This document shows, piece after piece, positions 1 to 10,650 of a stretch of 38,456 bases of DNA. The position numbers and the translations under genes were made by a program. This DNA is from Gymnopus androsaceus JB14. Its lineage: Eukaryota; Basidiomycota; Agaricomycetes; Agaricales; Omphalotaceae. The stretch lies in contig ML769879.1 in the NCBI GenBank assembly GCA_009733575.1, positions 1 through 38,456 on the forward strand, read 5' to 3'. Each line of letters opens with the position of its first letter. The stretch's first letter is position 1. The notes under the pieces were generated by a model. It did no database searches, was not told the DNA's origin, and saw only the letters and a program-made list of their open reading frames with translations.

Positions 1-665
1 GTAATATGAATTTTTGAGAGAGTACCTATCTTTCTTCTGTAAGGTGCACTGTGCAAGGTTTCAATTGTTTGAACGGGATTCGAGGATGGCGAGTGAGAGC
101 ATAACTTACATTGCACGGGAGTGCCGTAGCATCATACTTCACTCCGGTTCAGGAAGCTTGCAGAGGGGAGTTTCGAAAAGCCACCAAATTTATTGATATA
201 GCGGGCCTTTTGGAATATCTCATACTCCGCTTATACTTTATATATGCCTGTCCTAGCAAACCAAGCATCCGGAGAATACAAGTCTTGCAATTAACTTACA
301 TCATAAGGTGAGCGTGGGCCCGTTTGGTATGCTTACGAGTTGTGCTCCTCGCCTGTTTTTGCGGTTTGGACGCAGCCATGGCGAAATGGGACGAGTGATA
401 GACGATGAGTGGTAGATGAAAGACTGTAAGCGCTCGTGATACTTATAGCACTTATTGAAGATCTCTCTCCAGCTACTCCGGCTAAGGGATATGCAAGGTA
501 TTCTGCCAATGTTAAGCCATAGCTTACTTTAGATTGGATTTAACTTATATCACTAGATTCGGAATTATATCCGCTTTAAAACGGGCCCCCACATCTGGGA
601 AACTAAAAGGTCAAGCAGAACCATAATATCTTGAAAAGCCAAGTAGGATCTTGTACTGAACTTCC
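1..665. other. No gene recognised
   Basis: Only short open frames without recognisable motifs or convincing splice structure are seen on either strand. It is probably the 5' flank of the gene fragment starting at 666. Confidence 0.4.
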
Positions 666-1490
666 ATGGCTCGATGCAAGAAATACCATTCTTCTGCAGC
701 AAAACAGGCGGCCAATCGTCTCAAGAGTCTTGCGCATTATCATTGGTATGTGTTTAGTCCTTACCAGTCCTATTATCATTTAGCTATTGTAGGAATAAGG
801 ATAACATAAATGAAAGGCGATGAATGGATCGCGAAGTAGTAGATAATCGGTAAAATTCTCATTTCTTCTGATATGCAGCTTTACGCAACTTTACCAAAAA
901 ACAATGAATTGCTAGAGTACTGTACTTGTGCCCTCCCAAACCGCCTAAACAAAGCTATACAAAGGGAGGCCTAGAGTCAAGCTGTGCGTATTACTACAAA
1001 ATGGCGAATTCATATTCTGACTATTGTGACTTTTAGGTTGTCTCCACCAGAGAAGAAACCTTTGAGTCTCAGTTACCACATGAACACGCTAAGGAAGCTT
1101 CATGTGGTCACATACCAGATATTTGCCACTGCGGGAAATAACCCGGAAACGTACCACAAGTACGTCGCCATGCTGTTCAAGGACTTCATGAAAGAACTTG
1201 ACTGCGGCGGCACCTTCCACTACCTCAATCCTTTTCTCCCTCCTTTGACCGAATTGGAATGTGAGCTAGATGGCGTATTCAATTGCGTTCTCAGGTTAGC
1301 TGGCCCAACCTCAGAGGACCTTGCTCAAGTAGGTGATTTACAGCATATGCTTTGTTCAGCTGTCCTGGCAATTGAAGAGATTCAGATGCGCTGTCTGCAG
1401 CACAGAAAGGAGGAGCTGGAATGGTGCTACAAAAACCATTTGTTCCGATTTTCAAAGCCCAGGCCGTCAGAAGGGAGTTCTTGTAATTAG
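666..1490 (+). pseudogene. Uncharacterised fungal gene with interrupted frame
   Basis: I cannot assign a function. A start at 666 opens a basic N-terminus (MARCKKYHSSAAKQAANR), a style I associate with a large unstudied basidiomycete family with a Lys/Arg-rich first exon. A GT donor at 746 and an acceptor just before 793 allow splicing into NKDNINERR, which then meets a TGA. The second coding part lies at about 1038-1490: an open stretch with a soluble, helix-prone composition (residues such as NNPETYHKYVAMLFKDFM and CYKNHLFRF) ending in TAG at 1488. No splice pair seen by eye joins the two parts without a stop, so it is either a decayed gene or one with a small missed exon. That the two parts belong together is inferred from position and a remembered family pattern. 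Confidence 0.4.
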
Positions 1491-2020
1491 TTTTGCGTAC
1501 ACCAAACAGTGAATGGGAGAACTTTGAATGCTAGAATGAACAGGTGAGAATTCCAATACAAAAGTTGTCAATAACCAAAACGACTATCTCTGATAGTTCA
1601 AATGCTCAATGTAAAAACTCACTAATTGTTGATAATTCAGACCAATGTATTCAGACCAATGTTGAGATACTGGCGCTGTGCTAGTTGTGATGTTCATTTA
1701 CTTACTAGACCGACATCACGGGGAGTTATCTCTCCCTTCCCTGAAAGTTGCATAGCTTGTTAAGAAAGACCCACACACAAGGTTTGCATCAAACGTCCGC
1801 ATTGCAAATATACAAAAAATTTCAAAAAACAGCACTAAACCATTACTTTTGAATATCCCTATGAGGCTAGACTGAGGCGATCGAACCAATTGAGAGCCTC
1901 CTCAAAGCTCGAGATCTCTCACATGTTCACCTCTCGGCTGTCAACTACCGCTTCATTGAAAAGCCTGCTTGCCTGTGACCTAAGCATAAGAATATCAAAC
2001 AAAATTGTGAGCTAGAGAGT
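1491..2020. other. No gene recognised
   Basis: AT-rich sequence with frequent stops in all frames. No repeat, terminal inverted repeat or RNA gene was recognised. Confidence 0.4.
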
Positions 2021-2535
2021 CTAAAGCACAGAAGAGAAGAGTACAAACGTAGAGACCACTCCATTGAAATCCATGGAAGAAAAAGCCCAGTGACATGGGG
2101 CGCCCTGGGAACGCGGCGTAGAAGCGCGAGAGGAATGCTTGGACAGAGATGCAGGCAATGAAGAGCAGACCGTATCCCTACGGGGAGTTGATGGATGACG
2201 AGGACTAGTGGGGGGAGCTTTTGGATCAGATTTCTGCAAAAAGACAATGTTGTGTTGGGAGGGCGGTGGCACAACAGCCTCCGGGATGTTCAAACTAGTC
2301 TCGGAGCTGGAAAAGGGTCCCATCGACGAAATTGGCAGGATGACAATGGTAAGCATGACAATTTTGGCTGCCAACCATCCAAAGCCTCCTCCCATGTGTC
2401 GTAACCCTTATACCGATTGCCTAGGACACCAGAAACACGAACACTGGCATCAGACCTTATATGGATGGTGAATTTGAAGAAAAAGAAATACACACCAATC
2501 TCGGAAGCAGCCACAATGGTCGCCTGAGTAGACAT
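2021..2535 (-). pseudogene. RNase H1 N-terminal (viroplasmin-like) domain fragment
   Basis: On the minus strand the residues VSGVLGNRYKGYDTWEEAL followed by DGW resemble the small hybrid-binding domain found at the N-terminus of RNase H1 and, as many copies, in mushroom proteins. A start at 2535 (MSTQATIVAASEIG) could splice to this block through a 36-nt GT..AG interval (about 2458-2493), which is unusually short for a fungal intron; the unspliced frame is also open. After the domain the reading frame shifts by one into a Ser/Pro-rich tail (TSPRHPSTPRRDT region) that runs to about 2021. The family normally has a second half after the WEEAL helix, and it is not recognisable here. Probably a fragment. 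The stretch 2536-2989 holds nothing I recognise. Confidence 0.35.
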
Positions 2536-2989
2536 TATAAAAGTGTCGCTTGTCCCTGACGGGAGGATTGTCAGACGCAGAATCAAAGATAGGGGGAAAA
2601 CAAGTGGCAGTATCCATGAATTGAGTGAGTCAGTTTGCAGTAGAAGGGAGAGACGAGATTAGAGAGGATGCAGAGGAGGGAAATTTCATCTTCAGAGTCC
2701 TGAGTTGGATAGCGAGAGAACCAACATGCAATTAGATGAGAGAGAGAACTGAGGGCAGCATGAGAGGCATCAGGGGTTGATGGATAAAGATAGGCACACA
2801 ATCACACAATGGGCGCTTGGCGAGGCGCCAGCTTCTTGACTTGATAACTTGTTCTCATTTCTTGCTCAGCCCATCGGAAGGAAGGAAATGGACAAGATGG
2901 TTATCTTTACTATTTCGGGAATTTATTCACCCAACTCCACTCTGGCTTTTCTAACTCGTGAATTATTGCTGCTCAAAATTGGTGCCAAT

Positions 2990-5900
2990 ATGAGCCAACA
3001 TACTTGGACTGGTATTCCGCCTACTTTGACCACACGCGAAAAGCCAACCTCCTGCGGATAATCAAACCCCTCCTGGCGAAGACTCAGACCCGAATCGCGT
3101 CTTACTACGCCTAATGATGCTGTGGTTGATGCTGAGGCTCCTACAGCCACAGAACCGGACTTGGACACGGATTCACACGTGTCCACGGTTGGTAGGAAGA
3201 AGAAGAAGGAGAACAAGGGAGGAAAGCGGGGGAACCCAGGAGTCTTCCTAGGAAAGCACCAGGTGTTCCTCAAGCAACATGCAGCTGAATATCTCAAGCA
3301 AAAAACTCGACCGGTGAAGACGCTTTGGCTAACTGGCTTCAGGAAGACCTGGTTCAACATGTTTCCCTGGCACCTCAGACGAACAACCAGCCGAGTTCAC
3401 AGGTCTTAATGACGAACCAACCAGTCGAGTCCGCAGGCGGGGAACCTGTTGTATCCACAACACTTTCTGAAGAAGAGCATAAGGAGTTGATGAAGCGTGA
3501 AAAGCTTGAAAAGGATAAGGTACAGGCAGCCGGCATAAGTGTTCATGTACTCAATTCTACGTGCCCATGTTCATGCTTATTCATTTATTTTGCAGCAACT
3601 CGCAGGCTGGTTTCATCCGTCTAGGGTCAAAGGGAAAATCTACTGAAGGAGGTGGAGGAGGCGACGCATTCAAAGGCATAAAGCAGCAAATGCTGAAAGT
3701 GTCAAAAGGTCCACCTCGCGGAATGCCCGACTACAAATTCTGGATGTCGCACCCTCTCTATAAGGAGAAGTTCAGTATCGCTTACGAAACGGCCAGGGCG
3801 TTAAATACCCCAGACGCAAAGGATAGGATCAAGTTTCAATGTCAGGTGGCTGAGGAAATGTATGAGCAGGAACCGGTGGAGGTGAAGCAGGCCATTGCCA
3901 TCAAGAATGAGGGAAATCGTAGCTCAAAATCGGCGGCGTATAAAAGGCTGCTGTCCAGGAAGTTTACGCTGGAAGGCGCGGATGAAATTGACGAGGAGAC
4001 AAAGAAGCTGTAAGCTTTTTCTTTTTGAGCAGGGGGTCTGCAAGTGTCTGACATAAATTCACTGTCATAGCTGCATTAAGAATTTTACAAAATTTGCGCA
4101 ACCTCTTGTGGATGCTATCCGGGCGCACACGGGACTCTGGGTAACTTTGCTCGTTGGAGCCCCACCAAACAATCCTGCCGTGGACGAGTGCCATACATTC
4201 TTGACGTGAGTCGTTTTATTTTGTATTAGAATCATCTGATTTATTCTTTATGACAGATGTAAGCTCTGGAACTGCCGAAGGATGCAAGTTCCATCAATGG
4301 CATCCAGACGAATATGTGCTCGTCCTCGTGCAATGGCTGCGATTTCTTGACGCAACTAGTAATGGAACAGGTAAAATCATCGGTATATATTATTACTTAT
4401 TGATTTTGAATGATTCTCAACAATAGGGATTCCATCAACATCTGCGACAGCTTCCGGTAGTGGTACTCAACAACTCAACACTCCGGCTGACGACCCCAGT
4501 ATGCTGAAGATGCCGCATGTAGAAGAGGAGGGTCAGTTGAATTCAACGAAAGTCAAGGCGCAAATCCGAACCAGCAGGCCAGACGGGCGAACCAAAGAGC
4601 AAAAAGAATGCAGGAAGCAGGGGGAAGGGGAAGGGGAAAGGGAAAGGGAAAGCTGTGGTGAGTAATTCAGAGTCTGAGAAGGAAGGGAGCAGGAACGATG
4701 AGGTTGGGAAAGACGCTGATGCCACAGTTCGACCCCAAGATTGAAGACAATGAAGAGGAAGAAGAGAGTGGCAAAGATGAAGACGACACTGCTGGCACTA
4801 CGAAGCTGCGAGATGGACGGACTCTCCATCCCCAAACCCTCCTTTTCCTGAACAATCTACCCAATGACAAGCATCGAGCGGACGATGCAGAGACTACAGC
4901 GAGTAACGACGTCCTACAAATTCAGAGCAAGAAAACAACATGATTCGCAACAAATACATCATGAACCAATTGTTCGAAGGCAAAACCCCAGGGGATATCA
5001 TTTTCGGCATTCTGATCGCACCTGAAGCCCCTCCGGAATCTCCATCCCCCTCTCCTCCACAACCTGCATCTTCAACTCCTTCAAACGCTCATGTTCCTGC
5101 TCTGTCGTCTCCAGTACATCCGATTGCGAGAGTTTCAGCTTCCCCTTCTTCTGGCTCTCAACTCACTTTACATCCTGCTGGTGGATCAGGAGTCTGGAGC
5201 ATCTCCCATCGAGATCTCCCACTCCAGTGGTTGAATCTAGCTCCTCGCTTGCACAGTTATTAGGCGGAGGTGAAGATATGGAAGATACATTGTCCATCGA
5301 TAAGACGCATTGGCCTGCTTGGCTGAGGGAAAGCTATGAGTTGTTGTTTGGTGAGGGAAGCCCACAGGGAACTTTGTGGATAACGACTGTCAACGAATTG
5401 GACAAGGCTTGAAGGGTATTATGGCTTTGAAAACCCTATTGGTTCGGTAGGTTCTAATCTCATTCGTGCATTGGCTTTCTGTTATACTGACTGTTTTCAC
5501 ATTCTATTTACAGAAATCATTTTGGAGCACTGGGACGTCCAGAGGCAGTACACTGGTGGTCGCAGAATGCCAAACCATCCAATCGCCGACCACCAGAGAA
5601 AGTCCTGGGTCGATGCGCATACTTTTGGTCTTAGCTGGTGGATATGGTGGTCAGCCCTGAACCCGAAGTGGAGGGAGCGTCAATCCTGTCACTGGGCGGA
5701 TCATTGTTGGAGGCACAGATGGTGATGGAGATTGGACCAGATTTGATCGTCCAGGACAATGTGGTCTCCTGACAGTCTTGTACTGTCTGTACTGGTGGTC
5801 AGACTTGATAATCACTGACGAGCAGTGTTCCCTTTGGATTTCAGCGCTGAAGGACGTCGCCTTGGGTGGTGAGGGAGCTCCTCAACGAAGAATAAGTACG

Positions 5901-6048
5901 TGAAGATGTCTTGTTTTGCGACTCAAATCATTAATTGATATATAGGCCACATCATCAGAGCAAGAAGCGACAATCAGACACAGTCCCTGAAGACTTGGAA
6001 CAAGAGGTTCTGCCCTGTCGGTCATTGAGGAAACGTATTCGAAGGTAA
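2990..6048 (+). pseudogene. Large uncharacterised mushroom-family gene with several frame breaks
   Basis: A long multi-exon coding trace with no known function. From a likely start at 2990 (MSQHTWTGIPPT) it shows, in order: a Lys-rich stretch (GRKKKKENKGGKRGNPG) at about 3190-3240; a FPWHL motif near 3360; PDYKFWMSHPLYKEKF near 3730; GLWVTLLVGAPPNNP near 4130; an intron at about 4206-4256, then HQWHPDEYVLVLVQWLRFLD; a further intron ending near 4427; an acidic and basic low-complexity middle (4500-4940); a Pro/Ser-rich linker (5020-5200); WPAWLRESYELLFG near 5310; HWDVQRQYTGGRRMPNHP near 5530; GDWTRFDRPGQCGLL near 5730; and a C-terminus SLRKRIRR ending in TAA at 6046. The order fits a very common agaricomycete gene family. 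The frame breaks at about 3059 (stop), 3370-3400, possibly 3620, and about 5680. One of these could be solved by an alternative acceptor at 3608, the others not. Splice sites are mostly still good, so decay is recent, or the assembly carries indels. Confidence 0.5.
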
Positions 6049-6278
6049 TGAACTCTTGAGAGATTGCTAGTAATGGACACGCGAATAGAATTTATTTATT
6101 ATGGAAAACATCTGAGTCTTAAGTCTTAGAAGCAGCGGAATACAGACTGAGCGACCTATTTCACATTGTACCTGGTCGAAAGCTGATTGTTATCTTTAGC
6201 ATGTGAAGACCCGGCAAGTGGGTTTCACGACTCTTGTGGCTTTTTGCAAACTCACATCAACTTCAATCCGTCGCTTGT

Positions 6279-6814
6279 ATGGGTCGCCTACTCTGGAGCA
6301 TTGTTCTGCGGGAGAGAGAAAAAGTCAGAGAGAGGGAGAAGGAGAAGGAGAAGTGGGCTGGAGAGTGTGTGGAGAATGGTTGGGGCATGCCCGACTCCAC
6401 GGGAAGCGGTCATTGGGGCACCTCGGATGCTGGCGTGTGGTCTGGTGCATGGGGGAGGCAGGAAAATTCGTGGGGTGCTCACAGTGAGTCAGGTTGGGCT
6501 CATGAGAGAGGTGAAGGTTATGAAAGTGACAGTACCGACCCTGCCATGCCACCCCTAGCAAGCCCAATGACAATCTCGAGCGCCTCTGATACTGAGAGAC
6601 TGAGCTCGCTTCCTACGAGACAAGGTATGTTGATATTTACTTTCAATTTTGGCTTAAGTTACTTAATGCAATACTGGTAGTGACACATCGTTCACGTTCA
6701 CCTCCTCCTTCACCTGCCGCCAATCATTCCCTTACCTTACAACGTCCTTGTTCCCCTTCGTCGTTCTCGTTCCGCAGGTCATTCCTAATTGTGCTTACCC
6801 TAACTGCCAAGTAA
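6279..6814 (+). CDS. Hypothetical two-exon protein, Trp/Gly/Ser-rich
   Basis: Exon 1 runs 6279-6624 and exon 2 6681-6814, joined by a 56-nt GT..AG intron that keeps the frame; the product is 159 residues. After a short hydrophobic start (MGRLLWSIVL) comes an Arg/Glu/Lys repeat (REREKVREREKEKEK), then a Trp/Gly-rich stretch with recurring SGxW-like pieces, then an acidic Ser/Asp/Pro section (EGYESDSTDP) and a Ser/Arg/Pro-rich tail (HRSRSPPPSP). The composition is that of a disordered protein. No domain was recognised. The upstream frame is open to 6234 without ATG, so 6279 is chosen as the first ATG. It lies 230 bases after the broken gene at 2990-6048 on the same strand and could be a remnant of it. 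Confidence 0.4.
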
Positions 6815-7129
6815 AATTTAAGCATTGAATGATCAAATTCTTGTATTATTGTTTTCTAAATAAATGTGAAAGAAATTAAAAAAGATTCGCAACTTGAATC
6901 CTTGCACAACATTGTATCAGTCTTGTAAGAGTAAGAGATGTGACTCGTGAGGTGCTGACTGAACCGAGCGCCTAATTGTACTTATGTCGAAGGCGCTATC
7001 CACTATATCTGGAAATATTTATGAGATCTGTATATAACAGGAAATGCCAAATTGGGTAGGCCAAATTGAGGCATAAGTACAGGTGCCCAAGCCAGCCCCA
7101 ATGCCGAACTGGAGGCGCCAGGAAAATGT
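6815..7129. other. No gene recognised; boundary of retroelement
   Basis: AT-rich sequence. The copia remnant probably begins inside the end of this stretch, but no 5' LTR or upstream pol sequence is visible. Confidence 0.4.
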
Positions 7130-7874
7130 TTGGCAGGGAGGACACTTGCCCGGTACTATGCATTAAGTACTATAGGTCTATTGCCTATGTACTTTTCATT
7201 AAACTTACAGCTGCAGCTGACACAGCCAGACATCAGCTTTGCCTCAAACCTACTAGCCCGTTACCAGCTGAATCCCTGTTGGTACCACTGGTACCTAATC
7301 GAATGGCTCGCAGGGTGCATCAAGTGGACGCTGCACTACGTCATAATGTACCAGAATTTAGAAACCTAAAGCTGACAACTCCCGTCCAGGTTCCACTTTG
7401 AAACCTGCAGGCCATATCGACGCGGATTACGCTGGCTGTCTCGATACATGTAGGTCAACCTCAGGGTACATTTTCTTAATGGCAGGAGCTCCAGTGTCAT
7501 GGAGCTCGAAGAGGCAGGCCACTGTAGCAATGTCAACTGTTGAAGCCAAATATGTTTCACTTGCCAGAGCAAGCCAGCAAGCAGTGTGGATGGCCTCGTT
7601 TCTCTCGGAAATAGATCTGGAGCAGGACGAGTTGGTAGAACTGTTTGGGGACAACAAAGGAGCGAACAGCTTAACAGAGAACTCCAAACAGCATGCACTG
7701 GTCAAACATATAGATGTTTGCCACCACCACATTAGGGAGAAAGTGACAGATGGAGACATTGTGGTAAAGGGAATTCGGTCAGCAAATAACCTAGGCAATC
7801 TATTTACAAAACCACTAGCGGGACCGACACATTCAAAACTAGTGAAGCTCCTAGGCCTTGACCATACGGAGTAG
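7130..7874 (+). mobile_element. Ty1/copia retrotransposon pol, 3' remnant (end of RT and RNase H)
   Basis: Two adjacent frames translate to the last part of a copia polyprotein. The first (to about 7370) has the reverse-transcriptase tail pattern: YRS-like start, QPDISFASNLLARYQLNP, then WYHW. The second (about 7400-7874) is a copia-type RNase H with DADYAGCLDTCRSTSGYIF, PVSWSSKRQATVAMSTVEAKY, GDNKGA, VKHIDVCHHHIREKV and LFTKPL, ending at TAG 7872. A frame shift near 7370-7400 separates them. Integrase, protease, gag, most of RT and the 5' LTR are missing, so it is a 5'-truncated inactive element. A G-rich polypurine tract (7871-7879) directly precedes the 3' LTR. Confidence 0.93.
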
Positions 7875-7879
7875 GGGGG

Positions 7880-8947
7880 TGTTGGATATGGACTCCGCAC
7901 GGTATGTTACGCTTTGTATGAAGTCAGAATTCACCAAATATTTCAACTTTCAACTGATCCAGTTTGATTGAGATTGTATACTTTGACTTTGCTTAAGTTC
8001 AACTTTTTGTGTATCATTTTAGTTCAACTCAAAAGCATTCAACTTCAACTTTATACAATCCATCCATACCCCACTAAGTTTAACTTCTATAGAGCTCAGG
8101 AAGTATCAGCTAAGACAAAGATTGAAACATCATTGCTACAACATTAGCAGGCCCTAGAGCGAGCCTTGCATAAGCTTAATTCTAAATTGGGAACAATTTC
8201 CCCAATAGAAATACAATTCTGCCCTGCTAGAGATACATTTTCCCAACATTTCCACCCAGAACCAGCCTAAAAAAATTCCAGACAGTCTTCTGAGGTGGAA
8301 TTGTGGCCAATGAGGGGGAAATTGTAGGGAAAATGAATAAATATCGAAGTGACATGGGGCAAAATGGGGACCAAAAAACTTGCCATAAACTAATCCCTTC
8401 AAAGTTAAAATGGTACAATTTTATTAAGAACAAGCCTGGCTCGAACAGATTGTATTATGCTCTTCTTGATAGGTTAACAGTACAATAGCATATATCATAA
8501 AGTTAATGCATTGCAAATAACTACAAAAACATGCATGGTCAAGAGTAGCAGTATTATTGCCTAAATTCATAGTTAAAATAAATGGAAGTTGAAAGTTGAA
8601 GTTGGTCAAAAAGTTGAATGTTCAAGTTGAACATGTGATTTCAAGTTGAAACAAAGTTGAAAGTTAACACCCAAAGTTGAAATCGGAGTTGAAGCTGAAA
8701 TATTTGGTGAAAACAGATGCCATAGCTTTGACCTTCCTATATGATTAGCCTCTACGGTTCACCCTTTTATTTATCCGTACCTTTACCCGCACCCTGTGCT
8801 ACTTACTGATCGACTTATATACTTAGCCATTCGCATTTTCGCTCCCTCAGTTGTACCGCACATTGTGTCCCAACTGAGGTGAGCCTTTACTATTACTTTT
8901 CCTGTACCGTTACTGATTCGTTACCATAGCATTCTACTTATCTAACA
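7880..8947 (+). repeat. 3' LTR of the copia element (interrupted)
   Basis: The LTR starts TGTTGGATA at 7880, immediately after the polypurine tract, and ends TATCTAACA at 8947; these ends form the expected short imperfect inverted repeat. Removing the nested element at 7930-8711 leaves an LTR of about 286 bp, a normal length for fungal copia elements. No second full LTR is in the window. Confidence 0.82.
7930..8711. mobile_element. Nested non-autonomous inverted-repeat element (MITE-like)
   Basis: The ends match as a 16-bp inverted repeat: TTCACCAAATATTTCA at 7930-7945 and its reverse complement at 8696-8711. Just inside both ends are many short CAACTT / AAGTTG words in opposite orientation (7945-8060 and 8590-8690), the subterminal repeat pattern typical of small DNA transposons. 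The 782 bp have no coding capacity beyond chance open frames, so the element needs a transposase from elsewhere. Flanking octamers share CAGA but are not a clean target-site duplication, so the superfamily is unclear (hAT-like is a guess). Confidence 0.75.
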
Positions 8948-9009
8948 GGTACGGTACATACTTAGTTGTACCACACATTGTGTCCCAACTGAGCATTCTA
9001 CTTATCTAA
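8948..9009 (+). repeat. Second, internally deleted LTR-end fragment
   Basis: Directly after the LTR, the words TTGTACCACACATTGTGTCC and GCATTCTACTTATCTAAC repeat LTR sequence from 8855-8878 and 8930-8946, with the roughly 50 bases between them missing. It abuts the truncated membrane-protein gene. It may be the end of an older LTR or a by-product of the insertion. Confidence 0.6.
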
Positions 9010-9926
9010 CGCCACTGAAGTTATAGGAAAAGGAAGAATAACCTGAGAGTGAGGTCCGAGTCCCGTTGCCTGCGAAGAGTGAGACTGGTCATAATTGATG
9101 CGAAGCTTCTCTGACATGAAAAGGTCTCCTTCCAAAGGTGTGGCTTGTCGGCGTTTTGCACGGAGTTGACGCCGAGCATGTCTACGACGCCGTATAATGA
9201 ATAAAATACATATTCCAGCCGCCAATAGTGCAATCAATGACCCAGCTACACTTCCTCCAATGACTGCTCCTGATGCAGTCTTAGTGGAAATAGATGATGG
9301 GGAGCTTTGAGCGGAGGTTGACGATGAGGAGCTAGAATTTTGAACAATCAGTCAAATGCAACTCAATAATGTAAGAGCAACAAACATGGACAGTGGAGTT
9401 ACTGTAGTTGAAGAGGAGTTCACAACAACAGTACTAGAGCTGGAACTACGAGTGCAATTCATGAGAAACGGTCCTGAACATAAACTACCGAAACAAACCA
9501 ACCTCGTATCTCCAGTCGAAGTTGGCTCTGTTCCTGAGGAGCTGAGAACATGGCCAATAGAATTTTCGGTTATAGAACTGATATGGGGAAACATGATTGA
9601 CGAACCCTGTAGTTTCACCTGAAGCTAGCCCCGTCATAGGAGAACTCACCAAGCCACTAATAGTAGAATGTGAGATGAATCATATAATGACATCTAAGGA
9701 AGATAAACCTAGGCTGAGACCGTAGAAGGGGGTTACGCCCACCACCACCAGGGAAGCCTGCAGCAGTGGTATCTCCAGCAGTCCCAGCCAAAACGGATGC
9801 CATAGCAGTAGCCCCTCCAAAACCTAGCGCCGATGCGGAAGCTACAGCAATAGCGTCTGTCAAGCCTCCAATCAATGCGGAAACCACAACAGTAGCATTT
9901 CTGGCCGAAATCGTTGGAGTGGGCAT
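8998..9926 (-). pseudogene. Membrane-protein family copy A, C-terminus cut off by the LTR
   Basis: Three exons keep one frame: 9709-9926, 9386-9577 and 9331 downwards. The start at 9926 gives MPTPTISARN, conserved in the other copies (MxTxTISARG). Exon 1 encodes an Ala/Gly/Thr-rich region. Exon 2 holds a Ser/Thr-rich region with a three-Cys motif C-x4-C-x7-C (CFGSLCSGPFLMNC). Exon 3 encodes a Ser-rich stem, a membrane helix (AVIGGSVAGSLIALL, then AAGICILFII), a basic stop-transfer cluster RRRRHARRQLRAKRR and part of the cytoplasmic tail. No classical signal peptide is present, so an N-out signal-anchor topology is likely. Homology to copy D ends abruptly near 9010, where LTR-like sequence supplies a few alien residues and a stop; the coiled-coil tail and PPxY end are lost. 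Confidence 0.72.
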
Positions 9927-10650
9927 GGGTAGGCTTTGCTTGCAGTGAAGGTTCACCTCAGCAAAGTTGTGGTGTATCAAGTTCAGAGCCTACTACCTCT
10001 GCACTGTTAAGTATAACTTTTCAACACCGGTGACTGGCATGGTAATAGATCGATACCGGTACTATTGTATTAGTTTAATCTCGAGAACTTGATGGTTGAG
10101 AGCCTTCAAAATCACCCAGGAAGGATAGGATAACGCTTCTATAAAGCTGTAAAAACTCAAAGAAGAGATGTGATACAAGCATTGCTGCGGTGGAACTGGT
10201 TCAGTCAATATCATGCGTCATCTAACGGTAAACGATCAATATCTTCACAGGATGAAAGGACCAAGCTTAAGCAACCAAGGCGTCGTCGCCGAAGATGTAC
10301 ACTAATTAGTACTACTAGTGGCTGTGGCCGTAGGGGACAAAAAAGATACAAACATTACTTCTAGAGATAATCAATCGAATCGGAGCAATTGGGCAATGCA
10401 CTGCACGGGAAGGGCTTGCCTTTGACTCGGTTCTCTCAAAAGGAATTTGTGAGAGCAGGTTACTTGCCGTTGTATTTTTCCAAAAAAATACCTATTTCCC
10501 ATTAGCTAATTACTGAAAGAACGAGAACAAGCAACAGGCGTCGAAAGTGTAATTGGGTGTCTATATTCCTGAGCTAGTTTCTCATCAGATTACTTACCTG
10601 CCAGCGAGAACGAGGAGAAGGAAAAACACCATGCATTTTTTTTCTCACGT
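9927..10650. repeat. Intergenic segment duplicated at 36227-36941
   Basis: No gene seen. From about 10020 to 10650 it matches 36310-36941 closely (for example GAACTTGATGGTTGAGAGCC, AGGATAGGATAACGCTTCTA), with small indels. Its last 270 bases also match the 3' flank of copy C (12510-12786). It is the promoter side of copy A and the 3' flank of copy B. Confidence 0.8.

Noticed and set aside
1945..2274. Minus-strand 109-residue Leu/Ser-rich frame
   Set aside because: Overlaps the Ser/Pro-rich tail in another frame; no motif and no splice support.
7922..8719. An 8-bp target duplication around the nested element (GTCAGAAT and AAACAGAT)
   Set aside because: Only partly similar; not enough to assign a hAT origin.
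9356..9622. Plus-strand 88-residue frame
   Set aside because: Antisense to exon 2 of copy A, whose splice phases and conserved Cys motif support the minus strand.
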